The notes below the pieces were generated by a model that was given only the letters and a program-made list of their open reading frames with translations, made no database searches and was not told where the DNA came from. Positions 33,225-41,051 of a stretch of 64,000 bases of DNA are shown here, in pieces (the first letter of the stretch is position 1; each line of letters opens with the position of its first letter). The stretch lies in the NCBI RefSeq assembly GCF_030719215.1, contig NZ_CP120983.1, positions 5,084,001-5,148,000 of the forward strand, given 5' to 3'. The position numbers and the translations under genes are program-made. Source of the DNA: Streptomyces sp. Alt3. GTDB taxonomy: Bacteria; Actinomycetota; Actinomycetes; Streptomycetales; Streptomycetaceae.

Positions 33225-35450
33225 GTGGCTACCTTCCTCTATCGCTTGGGCCGCACCGCCTTCCGGCGGCGCTGGCTCGTCGTCCTGCTGTGGGCGGTGG
33301 TCCTCGGCGCCGTCGGAGCGGGCGCCGCCAAGGCACCCGCCGCCGGCGACGACGGCACCTCCTTCATGCCGGGCATCGAGGCGCAGAAGGCGTTCGACCT
33401 CATAGGCGAGCGCTTCCCGGGCTCGGACGCCGACGGCGCCGACGCGCGGATCGTGTTCATCGCGCCCGAGGGCCAGAAGGTCACCGCGGCCGGTAATCGC
33501 GCCGCCATCGACACACTGGTCGAGGAGGCCGCCGGCCAGTCGCAGGTCGCCCGTGCCGTCGATCCCTTCGAGGCCGGCGCGGTGAGCGAGGACGGCTCGA
33601 CGGCGTACGCGACCGTCAGCTACAAGGTTGCCGCGGGCGATCTGACCGACGCGGACAAGGCGGCGTTGGAGAGCGCCGTCGACGAGGTCCGCGACGCGGG
33701 TCTCACCGTGGAGACGGGCGGAACCGCGCTCGCCACCCAGCCGGCCGCGGGCGGGGCGGGGGAGGCCATCGGCATCGGACTCGCCGCCGTGGTCCTGCTG
33801 ATCACCTTCGGTTCCGTCGCGGCGGCCGGGCTCCCCCTGCTCACCGCCGTCATCGGCGTCGGGATCAGCATGTGCACGATCCTCGCCCTCGGCAGCGCCT
33901 TCGGCCTGTCGATGACCACCGGCACGCTCGCCTCCATGCTCGGTCTCGCCGTCGGCATCGACTACGCCCTGCTCGTGGTGTCCCGCTACCGGGAGGAACG
34001 GGCCAACGGACACGAGCCCCGGGAGGCGGCGGGAATCGCGACCGGCACGGCGGGGTCCGCCGTGGTCTTCGCCGGTCTCACGGTCGTCATCGCCCTGGCC
34101 GGGCTCTCCGTGATCGGCGTGCCGATGCTCACGAAGATGGGCCTCTGCGCGGCGGGGGCGGTCGTCCTCGCCGTCCTGGTCGCGCTGACGCTGGTGCCCG
34201 CGCTGCTCGGGATGTGGCCGGACGCCGTCCTGTCCCGGAAGGCCCGGCGGCGACCGGCCGGCCGGTCCGCGGGAGCCGGGAGCAACGGCGGTACCCGGTG
34301 GGCCCGTTTCGTGCTGCGCCGCCCGGTGACGGTGCTGCTGGCCAGTGTCGTCGGCCTGGGCGTGCTCGCCCTGCCCGCCGCCGATCTGCAGATGGGCATG
34401 CCGGGCGCCGAGGCCAAGCCGGTCTCCTCGACGGAACGCCGTGCCTACGACGCGCTCGCCGAAGGGTTCGGCGCGGGATTCAACGGTCCGCTGACGGTCG
34501 TCGCCGACGTCAGGGGCGCGGCCGATCCGAAGGCCGCCGCCGCGACGATCGCCGAGCAGATCAAGGGCACCGACGGTGTCGTGTCCGTCTCCCCGGCGCA
34601 GTTCAACCCCGCGGGCGACGCCGCGCTCCTCTCGGTCGTGCCGTCCACCGGGCCGAGCGACGAGACCACCAAGGACCTCGTGCAGACCATCCGGGCCGAG
34701 CGGCCCGCGCTGGAGGAGGGGACCGGGGCGACCTTCGAGGTCACCGGTTCGACCGCGATGAACATCGACGTCGCCCAGGCGCTTCAGGACGCCCTCGTCC
34801 CGTACCTGATCGTGATCGTGCTCCTGTCGCTGGTGCTGCTGATGGTCGTCTTCCGCTCCGTGCTGGTGCCCGTCAAGGCCGCCTTCGGGTTCCTGCTGTC
34901 GGTGCTCGCGTCGCTCGGCGCGGTCGTCGCCGTCTTCCAGTGGGGCTGGGGCGCCGAACTGCTGGGCGTGGAGCAGGCCGGGCCGATCATGAGCCTGATG
35001 CCGATCTTCCTGGTGGGCATCGTGTTCGGACTGGCCATGGACTACGAGGTGTTCCTCGTCGCCCGGATGCGGGAGGCGTACGTCCACGGGGAGCGGCCGC
35101 CGCAGGCGGTGGTGACCGGCTTCCGGCACAGCGCCCGTGTGGTCACCGCAGCGGCGGTCATCATGATCGCGGTCTTCTCCGGGTTCATCGGCGCGGGGGA
35201 GTCGATGATCAAGACGATCGGCTTCGGCCTCGCGGTCGCCGTGCTGTTCGACGCGTTCGTCGTCCGCATGGCGTTCGTGCCCGCAGTCCTCGCCCTGCTC
35301 GGGGACAAGGCATGGTGGCTGCCCCGGTGGCTCGACCGGATCCTGCCCCGCGTCGACGTCGAGGGAACAGGTATCACCCGGGCCCCTGCCCCGCACGCGC
35401 AGGACTCCACGGGCACCGGCACCCGCCCGCAGGAACCCGCCCGCACCTGA
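33225..35450 (+). CDS. MMPL family transporter
   Basis: 741 residues, RND-superfamily exporter. N-terminal membrane helix (WLVVLLWAVVLGAVGAG), a periplasmic-type loop, then helices 2-6 with the family signature MLGLAVGIDYALLVVSRYREERANG, a second loop (about 385-520) and a second half with GIVFGLAMDYEVFLVARMREAY. The duplicated arrangement and the acidic/Tyr residues in the middle helices are complete, so it should be functional. Relatives export lipids or peptides. GTG 33225 has only a weak upstream site. A very strong terminator separates it from the two-component genes. Confidence 0.92.
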   Translation: MATFLYRLGRTAFRRRWLVVLLWAVVLGAVGAGAAKAPAAGDDGTSFMPGIEAQKAFDLIGERFPGSDADGADARIVFIAPEGQKVTAAGNRAAIDTLVEEAAGQSQVARAVDPFEAGAVSEDGSTAYATVSYKVAAGDLTDADKAALESAVDEVRDAGLTVETGGTALATQPAAGGAGEAIGIGLAAVVLLITFGSVAAAGLPLLTAVIGVGISMCTILALGSAFGLSMTTGTLASMLGLAVGIDYALLVVSRYREERANGHEPREAAGIATGTAGSAVVFAGLTVVIALAGLSVIGVPMLTKMGLCAAGAVVLAVLVALTLVPALLGMWPDAVLSRKARRRPAGRSAGAGSNGGTRWARFVLRRPVTVLLASVVGLGVLALPAADLQMGMPGAEAKPVSSTERRAYDALAEGFGAGFNGPLTVVADVRGAADPKAAAATIAEQIKGTDGVVSVSPAQFNPAGDAALLSVVPSTGPSDETTKDLVQTIRAERPALEEGTGATFEVTGSTAMNIDVAQALQDALVPYLIVIVLLSLVLLMVVFRSVLVPVKAAFGFLLSVLASLGAVVAVFQWGWGAELLGVEQAGPIMSLMPIFLVGIVFGLAMDYEVFLVARMREAYVHGERPPQAVVTGFRHSARVVTAAAVIMIAVFSGFIGAGESMIKTIGFGLAVAVLFDAFVVRMAFVPAVLALLGDKAWWLPRWLDRILPRVDVEGTGITRAPAPHAQDSTGTGTRPQEPART

Positions 35451-35463
35451 GCGGACCCGCCCG

Positions 35464-35502
35464 GCGGGCCGCGGAGCCGTCTTCGGCGGCTCCGCGGCCC
35501 GC
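35464..35502 (+). terminator. Strong hairpin after MMPL gene
   Basis: GCGGGCCGCGGAGCCG and CGGCTCCGCGGCCCGC form a perfect 16-bp stem with a seven-base loop, starting 14 bases after the stop. Confidence 0.9.
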
Positions 35503-35548
35503 GTCTGCCACGATGGCCGCACCTGGACATGACCCCGGAGAGCACACG

Positions 35549-36769
35549 ATGAGCACCACCTGGCAGCGCCGGGCGACGAGCAGCCCCCGCACCACCGAGG
35601 CCGCGAAGATCGTGCTGGTGTTCGTGATCGCCGTGGGCGGAGGCCTCCTCAGCCACTGGACGATGCCGGGCCCGCGCTCCCTGTGGCCCGTGGTCGTCCT
35701 CTCCGCCGTCGGCTCCGCGGCGCTGATCCGGCGCCGTCGTCACCCTCTTCCGGTCCTCGCGCTGACCACCCTGTGCGCCGTCGCCGAGGGCAGCATGGGC
35801 TACCTCATGACGCCCCTCCTGTTCAGCCCGCTGCTGACCGCGCAGTACTCCACCAACCTGCGGGTCAACCGCGTGACCGCCTGGAGCACGGCGGTCGCGG
35901 CGGCGGCTGCCACGATCGTGTCTGTCGTCGGGCACAGCGAACTCCACAGCGGCTGGGTCATCGGCGTCGTCAACCCGGCGGCCTGGGTCCTGCTCTCCGC
36001 CGCGCTCGGAAGCTACGTACGCGTCCGTCGCGACTACGCCGCCGCACGCACCGAGCACGCCGCCCGCGAACGCGAGGAGGAGGCGCGCCACCGCGTCGTC
36101 CAGGAGCGCATGCGCATCGCGCGGGAACTCCACGACGTCGTCGCCCATCACCTCGCCCTGGCCAACGCGCAGGCGGGTACCGCCGCCCACCTGGCGCGGA
36201 CCGACCCGGAGCAGGCGTACGCGATCCTGGACAAGCTCTCCGGGACCACGGCCGCGGCTCTGCGTGAACTCAAGTCCACCGTCGGTCTGTTGCGCCAGGA
36301 CAGCGACGCCGACACCGACGACGGCCTGGCTCCGGCACCCGGCCTGGCGCAACTGCCCGACCTGGTGGCCGCCTGCGCGACGGCCGGCCTGGAGGTCTCC
36401 GTCGCCGTGGAGGGAGAGCCGGGGCCCCTGCCACCGGGCCTCGACCTGACGGCGTACCGGATCGTCCAGGAGGCCCTGACCAACGTCACCAAGCACGCCG
36501 CCACCCGCACCGCGCGGGTACGGCTCGGGTACACCCCCCGCCGCCTGACCGTCACGGTCACCAACGACACCGTTCGCTCCGCCCGCCCCGCGGACCGGCC
36601 CGGCCCCGGGCACGGCTTCGGGCTCCTCGGGATGCGCGAGCGCGCCCTCGCCGCGGGCGGCACCTTCCACGCCGGGCCGCTCCCCGACGGCGGATTCGAC
36701 GTGACCTGCACCCTGCCCCTGGACGGCCCCCTCTTCCCGGCCGACCCCGACGGAAGCAATGCCCCATGA
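35549..36769 (+). CDS. Two-component sensor histidine kinase (NarL/DesK type)
   Basis: 406 residues. Four or so N-terminal membrane segments (IVLVFVIAVGGGLLSHW to WVLLSAALGSYV), a coiled helix rich in Arg/Glu, then a HisKA_3 domain with the phosphoacceptor in RMRIARELHDVVAHHLAL, and an HATPase domain with IVQEALTNVTKHA and GHGFGLLGMRERALAAGG. There is no large extracellular loop, so it probably senses the membrane. ATG 35549 has GGAG eight bases upstream. The stop overlaps the response regulator start (ATGA). Confidence 0.93.
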   Translation: MSTTWQRRATSSPRTTEAAKIVLVFVIAVGGGLLSHWTMPGPRSLWPVVVLSAVGSAALIRRRRHPLPVLALTTLCAVAEGSMGYLMTPLLFSPLLTAQYSTNLRVNRVTAWSTAVAAAAATIVSVVGHSELHSGWVIGVVNPAAWVLLSAALGSYVRVRRDYAAARTEHAAREREEEARHRVVQERMRIARELHDVVAHHLALANAQAGTAAHLARTDPEQAYAILDKLSGTTAAALRELKSTVGLLRQDSDADTDDGLAPAPGLAQLPDLVAACATAGLEVSVAVEGEPGPLPPGLDLTAYRIVQEALTNVTKHAATRTARVRLGYTPRRLTVTVTNDTVRSARPADRPGPGHGFGLLGMRERALAAGGTFHAGPLPDGGFDVTCTLPLDGPLFPADPDGSNAP

Positions 36770-37443
36770 CCATCCGCGTCCTGCTCGCCGACGACCAGGC
36801 CCTGCTGCGGGCCACCTTCCGCATCCTCATCGAGTCGGACCCCGGCATGACCGTGGTCGCCGAGGCCGCCGACGGCCGGGAGGCGGTCGACCTGACCCTC
36901 GAACACGGTCCGGACGTGGTCCTCATGGACATCCGCATGCCGGGCACCGACGGGCTGGCCGCCACCACCGACATCTGCTCCCGGCCGGAACTGGCGGCCA
37001 CCCGCGTCCTGATCCTCACCACCTTCGAGAACGACCAGAACGTCGCCGAGGCCCTGCGCGCCGGTGCCAGCGGGTTCCTCGGCAAGGACGTCGGGGCGGA
37101 CGTCCTGCTGACCGGCATCCGTACCGTGGCCGCGGGCGAGTCCCTGCTCTCCCCCACGGCGACCCGCGCGCTCATCACCCGCTTCCTCGCCACCCCCCAG
37201 GACTCCCCGCTCGCCCCGCCCGAGGGTCTCGCCGCCCTCACGGACCGCGAACGCGAGGTCATGGCCCTGGCGGCCCACGGCATGTCCAACACCGACATCG
37301 CCGACCGGCTCGTGGTCAGCCCGCTGACGGTCCGCAGCCACATCCAGCGCGCCATGAACAAGCTCCACGCCCGCGACCGCGCCCAGCTCGTCGTCGTCGC
37401 CTACCAGAGCGGGCTGGTCCAGCCCCGCCCCTACGGCGGCTGA
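36766..37443 (+). CDS. LuxR/NarL family response regulator
   Basis: 225 residues. Receiver domain with DDQ near residue 10, phospho-Asp in VVLMDIRMPGTDG, and conserved Thr/Lys (LILTTF, GASGFLGKD); C-terminal HTH LTDREREVMALAAHGMSNTDIADRLVVSPLTVRSHIQRAMNKL. Translationally coupled to the upstream kinase. The target is unknown; the MMPL gene and AraC gene are the nearest candidates. Confidence 0.94.
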   Translation: MTIRVLLADDQALLRATFRILIESDPGMTVVAEAADGREAVDLTLEHGPDVVLMDIRMPGTDGLAATTDICSRPELAATRVLILTTFENDQNVAEALRAGASGFLGKDVGADVLLTGIRTVAAGESLLSPTATRALITRFLATPQDSPLAPPEGLAALTDREREVMALAAHGMSNTDIADRLVVSPLTVRSHIQRAMNKLHARDRAQLVVVAYQSGLVQPRPYGG

Positions 37444-37464
37444 CGCACACGCCGAGGGCCGGGA

Positions 37465-37480
37465 CCGCCGTGTTCGGCGG
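37465..37480 (+). terminator. Hairpin after response regulator
   Basis: CCGCCG and CGGCGG pair around TGTT, followed by GCTTTCC, 22 bases past the stop. Confidence 0.6.
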
Positions 37481-37543
37481 GCTTTCCGGTGGTGTTCACC
37501 CGCTGTTCCGACGGCACTCGTCGGGCTCTCCGACGATCACGCC

Positions 37544-38626
37544 ATGACACACATGACCCGCGCAAGGGTCTCCTCCTGCGCCCTGGCCGCCGCGTTCCTC
37601 GTCGGGATCACCGCCCCCGCCGCCTCGGCACACCACGCCCACGCCGGTCAGGCGCAGGGGTCCCACACGCGCATCCCCTTCACCGAGGCCGAGGTCACCG
37701 CCTCGGACGACGGCTCGTACACGGTGGAGTGGAAGGCGCCCGGCATACGCCACGTCGCCGTCAGGGCGAACGGACGGACCGTCGCCTCCGGCGGGTCGAC
37801 CGGCAAGGTCACGGTGCGAGGGCTGCCCGCCGCCGACCGCCAGTGGTTCGACCTGGTGCCCGAGCGCGGCGGCAGGCTGCACCTCGCCGACCGGCTCATC
37901 GCACTCGAAGGAGCCGTCAACTTCCGTGACGCGGGCGGCTACCGCACGGCCGACGGCCACTGGGTGAAGATGGGCGAGATCTACCGCTCGGACGCCCTGG
38001 ACAAGCTCACCACCGCCGATCTGGCGAAGCTGCGGCGGCTGTCGGTCCGTACGGTCTACGACCTGCGCACGGAGTCCGAGCGCTCGGCCGCGCCCGACCG
38101 TGTCCCGGCCGGTGCCACGCACGTCGTCGCCGACGTGCTGGCGGGGTCGCCCACCTTCACCGCGATGCCGACGACCCCGGAGGAGGGCGTCGCGATGATG
38201 GTCGAGGGCGAGAAGTTCATGGTCAGCGGTGACACCGCGAAGACGGCCTACCGCACGGTCTTCGGCGGGATCACGGACGACTCCTCGCACGCCGTCGTCT
38301 TCCACTGCACGGCGGGCAAGGACCGCACCGGCTGGGCGAACGCGGCCCTCCTGACGGCGCTCGGCGTCCCGCGCGCGACCGTCATGGCGGACTACCTGGC
38401 CTCCAACGACTACCGCGCCGAGGCCAACGCGGCGGCCCTCGCCTCCATGCCGGCCGCGCAGGCGGCGGTGTACAAGCCGCTGCTGGACGTGCGCCCCGAA
38501 TACCTCAACTCGGGCTTCGACGAGGTCAGGGAGCGGTTCGGTTCGTTCGGCGGCTACGAGAAGAAGGCGCTCGGCCTGGACGCCGGGGACGTCCGTGACC
38601 TGAAGCGGGACCTGCTGGTGGGCTGA
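37544..38626 (+). CDS. Secreted tyrosine-protein phosphatase (Y_phosphatase3)
   Basis: 360 residues. A signal peptide (SSCALAAAFLVGITAPAASA) precedes a beta domain of about 80 residues and a phosphatase domain starting ALEGAVNFRDAGGYRT, with IYRSDALDKLT, TVYDLRTESER and the active-site loop VFHCTAGKDRTGW (Cys255, Arg261). Bacterial members dephosphorylate phosphotyrosine or phosphoinositides outside the cell. ATG 37544 or the ATG nine bases downstream is the start; neither has a good ribosome binding site. Confidence 0.92.
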   Translation: MTHMTRARVSSCALAAAFLVGITAPAASAHHAHAGQAQGSHTRIPFTEAEVTASDDGSYTVEWKAPGIRHVAVRANGRTVASGGSTGKVTVRGLPAADRQWFDLVPERGGRLHLADRLIALEGAVNFRDAGGYRTADGHWVKMGEIYRSDALDKLTTADLAKLRRLSVRTVYDLRTESERSAAPDRVPAGATHVVADVLAGSPTFTAMPTTPEEGVAMMVEGEKFMVSGDTAKTAYRTVFGGITDDSSHAVVFHCTAGKDRTGWANAALLTALGVPRATVMADYLASNDYRAEANAAALASMPAAQAAVYKPLLDVRPEYLNSGFDEVRERFGSFGGYEKKALGLDAGDVRDLKRDLLVG

Positions 38627-38649
38627 CACCCCGGTGAGGCCGACCCTGC

Positions 38650-39687
38650 TCAGGGCGACTTGAGCATGTCCCTGAGCCCGGCGGCGAACGCACGGACGTC
38701 CTCCTCGCTCGGGTGATCAGCTGCCGGGAGCGCGGTGTCCCGGCCCTGGCTGCGGCACGGGCGGCAGAGGCCGTCGGGCAGGGCCTCCGGGCGCCCCGGG
38801 GTGCCGCACTCGGTGCACTCCAGCATGACGAGACGGACGGGCGCACCGGGAGCGGGAGGCGTCGGTGCGGTGGGGGCGTGCGGCGGGATCTTGTCGGTGA
38901 GGCGGCGGCGGACCAGGCCGACGGGGGAGCCGACCCGGTCGGGGAGCCCGGCGGTCAGCGCCTGCGTGAGGTAGTCCGCGTCCACGCCGCGAGCGAGCCA
39001 CTCGGCGGCCCTGGACTCCAGGGCGGCGCAGTCGGCGGCGGACAGGGCGAGGCGGGAGTCGACGCGCCCGAGCCGCGCCAGCGCGAGATAGGCGGGGGAG
39101 GGGGCCTCGGGGGCCGTGGCGCTTCCCGGGGCCCGCTGCTGCGGCACGGCGGGCGCGGCGGGCGTCGGGGGCGTGGCAGGCGCGGCGGGGGCGGCGGGCG
39201 GCACCGGCGGGGGTGCGGGCTCGGTGTGCATCGGCTTGCTGTGCACCAGCTCGGTGGCGGGTGCGATCGCGGGCGCCGCTGCCAGGGTGACGGTGACCTC
39301 GGTGGCGGCCCACCACTCGTTGTCGCGGGCCGTACGTGACCAGAACGTCCGTGACACCCAGCGCACCTGGCCCGACTCGCCGACCAGGCACCGCACACGG
39401 CGCAGATGCCCGGCGGTGGCCAGAGCCCTCAGAGCCGAGCCGACGGCCTGCTGGCCGTACAGCGGCAGCTGCTTGGCGAGGCTCTTGACGTCCATCGAGG
39501 CGCCGTCGGGCAGCTGGTCGACGAACCCGGCGACATACCGCTCGCGGGCCGGAAGTAGGGCGAAGTCATGGGCGCTGCGGGCGCGTTGGTCCGGCATGGA
39601 GCGCTTGCCGTAACCGGGCTTGGCCATCGGGTACGGGCGCGGGGATGCGGGGGCGCGCAGGGCGGAGTTACTGTGCGGGGTAGCCAC
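38650..39687 (-). CDS. HTH and zinc-ribbon domain protein
   Basis: 345 residues. A winged-helix region (SAHDFALLPARERYVAGFVDQLPDGASMDVKSLAKQLPLYGQQAVGSALRALATAGHLRRVRC) is followed by a Pro/Ala-rich linker (about 150-200), a helical domain, and a C-terminal four-Cys zinc ribbon LECTECGTPGRPEALPDGLCRPCRSQG. Architectures like this are annotated as MarR-like regulators in streptomycetes, but no target is known. GTG 39687 has AAGG eight bases upstream; upstream at 39791-39819 GCAAGT and ACTTGC flank an AT-rich centre, a possible operator or promoter. Confidence 0.75.
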   Translation of the reverse strand: MATPHSNSALRAPASPRPYPMAKPGYGKRSMPDQRARSAHDFALLPARERYVAGFVDQLPDGASMDVKSLAKQLPLYGQQAVGSALRALATAGHLRRVRCLVGESGQVRWVSRTFWSRTARDNEWWAATEVTVTLAAAPAIAPATELVHSKPMHTEPAPPPVPPAAPAAPATPPTPAAPAVPQQRAPGSATAPEAPSPAYLALARLGRVDSRLALSAADCAALESRAAEWLARGVDADYLTQALTAGLPDRVGSPVGLVRRRLTDKIPPHAPTAPTPPAPGAPVRLVMLECTECGTPGRPEALPDGLCRPCRSQGRDTALPAADHPSEEDVRAFAAGLRDMLKSP

Positions 39688-40223
39688 GGGATCGCCTTCT
39701 TCGATCTTGCGGTGAGACCCCGGCCCGGTGTGCCAACACCGCGTCGGGGTCGCTTGGTTCCCGCACCGTAGGCAGTCGCCACGCTCCGCCGCAAGTTGGT
39801 CACAATTAGTCATACTTGCTGGCCGTGACGGGGTGGGGAGGGCGGGGAGGTTTTCCCAAAACCCTTCTTTTCCCCACCGGTTGAAGGCATCGCTCGAATC
39901 CCGGACCTCGGATCCCGACGCCCGGGTCCCGAAGCTCGGGTGCCGGGCGGAGGATCTGATTCCGGGCCCCGAACGAGTGACCCTGCCGGAGACGGAGCTC
40001 GGATCCCGGGACTTGAGCTCCGAGCGCCGGACATCTTCGGACCCCCGTCCGAAGAGCCGGAAAATCGGTGGAGACGTGAATCCGGAAGGCCTACGGTGAC
40101 CGGGTTGTAGATCCATACGTTCGAACGAGGTGCTTTTGATGACGGTCCGAGCCACGGCGGTCGACTCCGGTCGGCTGTTCCCCGCAGACGCAATGACCTC
40201 ATCGAACCGAAGGAACACCTCTC
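39688..40223. other. Intergenic region dense in GGATCCCG/CCGGG-type repeats
   Basis: No gene is convincing. It holds the inverted repeat GCAAGT/ACTTGC (39791-39796, 39814-39819), two copies of CTCGGATCCCG (near 39908 and 39998), and GCTCGGA/TCCGAGC (39997-40003, 40019-40025). A 40-codon frame (40139-40261) with GAGG upstream overlaps the methyltransferase start and might be a leader peptide. Confidence 0.5.
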
Positions 40224-40970
40224 GTGGATCTTCCACGCATTTTCACCGTTCGCGAAAGTAGCCACCGCATCCACAACCCGTTCACCCCCGGCAAGCTCGC
40301 CGCGTTGGGTCAGGCGCTGCACCTGGCGCCCGGGACCCGCGTGCTCGATCTCGCCAGTGGATCGGGCGAGATGCTGTGCACCTGGGCCCGTGACCACGGC
40401 GTCACCGGGACCGGGGTGGACATCAGCACCGTGTTCACCGGGGAGGCCCGCGCCCGCGCCGCCGAACTCGGTGTCGCCGACCGGGTCACCTTCCTGCACG
40501 ACGACGCCGTCGGCTACGTCTCGGACGAGCCGGTCGACCTCGCCGCGTGCATCGGCGCCACCTGGATCGGGGACGGCGCGGCCGGGACCGTCGAGCTGCT
40601 GGGCAGGAGTCTGCGCCCCGGCGGCCTGATGCTGATCGGCGAGCCGTACTGGCGCCGTGAGGTGCCGGACGAGGAGACCGCCCGGGCCTGCCACGCGGGC
40701 AGCAAGGCGGAATTCCTGCTTCTCCCGGAGCTGGTCGAGCGGTTCGGCGACCTCGGGTACGACGTCGTCGAGATGGTCCTGGCCGACCAGGACAGCTGGG
40801 ACCGGTACCAGGCGGCCCAGTGGCTCAACCTCCGCCGCTGGCTCGACCGGAACCCCGACGACGAGCTGACCGCCGAGGTGCGGGCCGAGCTCACCACCGA
40901 ACCCGCGCGCTACACGCGGTACCAGCGCGAGTACCTCGGCTGGGGTGTCTTCGCACTGATGGCCCGCTGA
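40224..40970 (+). CDS. SAM-dependent class I methyltransferase
   Basis: 248 residues. Rossmann fold with motif I VLDLASGSGEMLCTWA, motif II GTGVDIST, an acidic VTFLHDDAVGY, and LGRSLRPGGLMLIGEPYW. The C-terminus ends YQREYLGWGVFALMAR. The acceptor is unknown; the sequence is of the generic methyltransferase_25/31 type. GTG 40224 has AAGGA nine bases upstream. A large hairpin follows. Confidence 0.88.
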   Translation: MDLPRIFTVRESSHRIHNPFTPGKLAALGQALHLAPGTRVLDLASGSGEMLCTWARDHGVTGTGVDISTVFTGEARARAAELGVADRVTFLHDDAVGYVSDEPVDLAACIGATWIGDGAAGTVELLGRSLRPGGLMLIGEPYWRREVPDEETARACHAGSKAEFLLLPELVERFGDLGYDVVEMVLADQDSWDRYQAAQWLNLRRWLDRNPDDELTAEVRAELTTEPARYTRYQREYLGWGVFALMAR

Positions 40971-40981
40971 CGGCCTGACCG

Positions 40982-41019
40982 GCGTGGGTCCGGGCGGCAC
41001 ACGCCGCCCGGACCCACGC
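40982..41019. terminator. Perfect 17-bp hairpin between convergent genes
   Basis: GCGTGGGTCCGGGCGGC and GCCGCCCGGACCCACGC pair around ACAC. It serves the methyltransferase (left) and helR (right). Confidence 0.92.
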
Positions 41020-41051
41020 TCTCTCCCGGCGCGCCTTCCCCCGGTGCGCCC

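Noticed and set aside
33872..35548. Upstream extension of the first histidine kinase
   Set aside because: It overlaps the MMPL gene in another frame and crosses a strong terminator.
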